Part shown: positions 8,136 through 8,446 of the stretch, piece by piece
How positions within the stretch are numbered: the stretch's first letter is position 1
Layout: each line of letters starts with the position of its first letter
Assembly (NCBI GenBank): GCA_025450095.1
Contig: JANWID010000368.1
Coordinates: forward strand, 1-8,446
Reading direction: 5' to 3'
DNA length: 8,446 bases
Source of the DNA: Bacteroidia bacterium
Lineage (GTDB): Bacteria; Bacteroidota; Bacteroidia; AKYH767-A; OLB10
Notes under the pieces: model-generated
Seen by the model: only the letters and a program-made list of their open reading frames with translations
What the model was told of the DNA's origin: nothing
Databases searched by the model: none
Program-made: the position numbers and the translations under genes

Positions 8136-8446
8136 CTACGGCATCAGGTCTATGACCCGGATTTCAACACGGTTATTCACAGCATGATCCTCTTCCAGGC
8201 ACAAAACTCCATCTTTGCAATAATTGAGAAGTTTTCCTTCGCCATATCCCACCGAGATCAGGCGAGGTGCGTTGATTCCTTTATTGATCAGATAATAGGC
8301 TATTTCATCCGACCGTTTTCGTGAAATAGTCAGATTGTCGGTAAATGATCCTCGGGAATCGGTATGAGAGGCTATTTCAATTTGTATTTCCGGATTCAAC
8401 TGGAGAAAAACAGCCAGTGAGTCAAGTGCGGGTTTTAACTTGGTAC
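8136..8446 (-). CDS. OmpA-family outer-membrane protein, C-terminal peptidoglycan-binding domain (partial)
   Basis: The minus-strand frame is open from the window edge to a TAG at 8138-8136, about 102 residues, so this is the C-terminus of a longer protein. It matches an OmpA/MotB-type domain. In SHTDSRGS the Asp, and in ISRKRSD the second Arg, are 15 residues apart, exactly as Asp271 and Arg286 of E. coli OmpA, which bind the diaminopimelate of peptidoglycan. The domain continues with LISVGYGEGKL and NNRVEIRVI. Two cysteines seven residues apart (codons at 8217-8219 and 8199-8201) flank an insertion ending in acidic residues, a pattern common in Bacteroidota OmpA proteins and possibly a disulfide in the periplasm. 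A TTG at 8399 is internal, not the start. The N-terminal part, which could be a beta-barrel or a PD40/TPR type, lies outside the window. Confidence 0.92.
   Translation of the reverse strand, partial: TKLKPALDSLAVFLQLNPEIQIEIASHTDSRGSFTDNLTISRKRSDEIAYYLINKGINAPRLISVGYGEGKLLNYCKDGVLCLEEDHAVNNRVEIRVIDLMP

Noticed and set aside
8136..8399. A separate small protein starting at the TTG at 8399 on the minus strand
   Set aside because: The frame stays open upstream to the window edge and the residues before it continue the OmpA-like domain, so TTG is an internal Leu codon of a longer gene.
1..8446. CRISPR array, insertion sequence, tRNA, rRNA or defence-system genes
   Set aside because: No regularly spaced direct repeats, transposase motifs, terminal inverted repeats or RNA gene signatures were seen. 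Coding regions account for nearly all of the window and five of the six belong to recognised families.

Overview
The window reads as an ordinary chromosomal segment of a Bacteroidota (Bacteroidetes) bacterium. The supporting signs are an M3 oligoendopeptidase of the form common in that phylum, an OmpA-family C-terminal domain with the Cys-x6-Cys insertion common in Bacteroidota OmpA proteins, AT-leaning spacers, and no usable Shine-Dalgarno sequence at most starts. I cannot name a genus. I see no mobile element, CRISPR array, rRNA or tRNA. No gene-free stretch exceeds 300 bases; the longest is the 183-base spacer at 1954-2136.

Layout, plus strand: the 3' end of an unidentified gene with an acidic then Lys/Ala-rich tail (1-210); a full-length M3-family oligoendopeptidase starting 12 bases later (223-1953); the 183-base spacer; then a 1204-residue membrane hybrid sensor histidine kinase (2137-5751). 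The kinase has about six membrane segments, four PAS-like modules, a kinase core, a receiver and an HPt domain. Layout, minus strand, read from right to left: the C-terminal domain of an OmpA-like outer-membrane protein (8446-8136, cut by the window edge), rarA/mgsA (8115-6850) and murB (6769-5753). The two groups converge, and the stop codons of the kinase and murB are one base apart.

The genes do not form one obvious pathway. MurB makes peptidoglycan precursor, the OmpA-like domain probably binds peptidoglycan, RarA acts at stalled replication forks, and the M3 enzyme degrades peptides. The kinase can carry its own His-Asp-His phosphorelay, but no separate response regulator lies in the window, so its output is unknown. 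I found no convincing previously undescribed system. The points most worth a second look are the orphan phosphorelay kinase with its unassigned membrane sensor, the terminator-less convergent junction, and the unidentified low-complexity C-terminal tail at the left edge.
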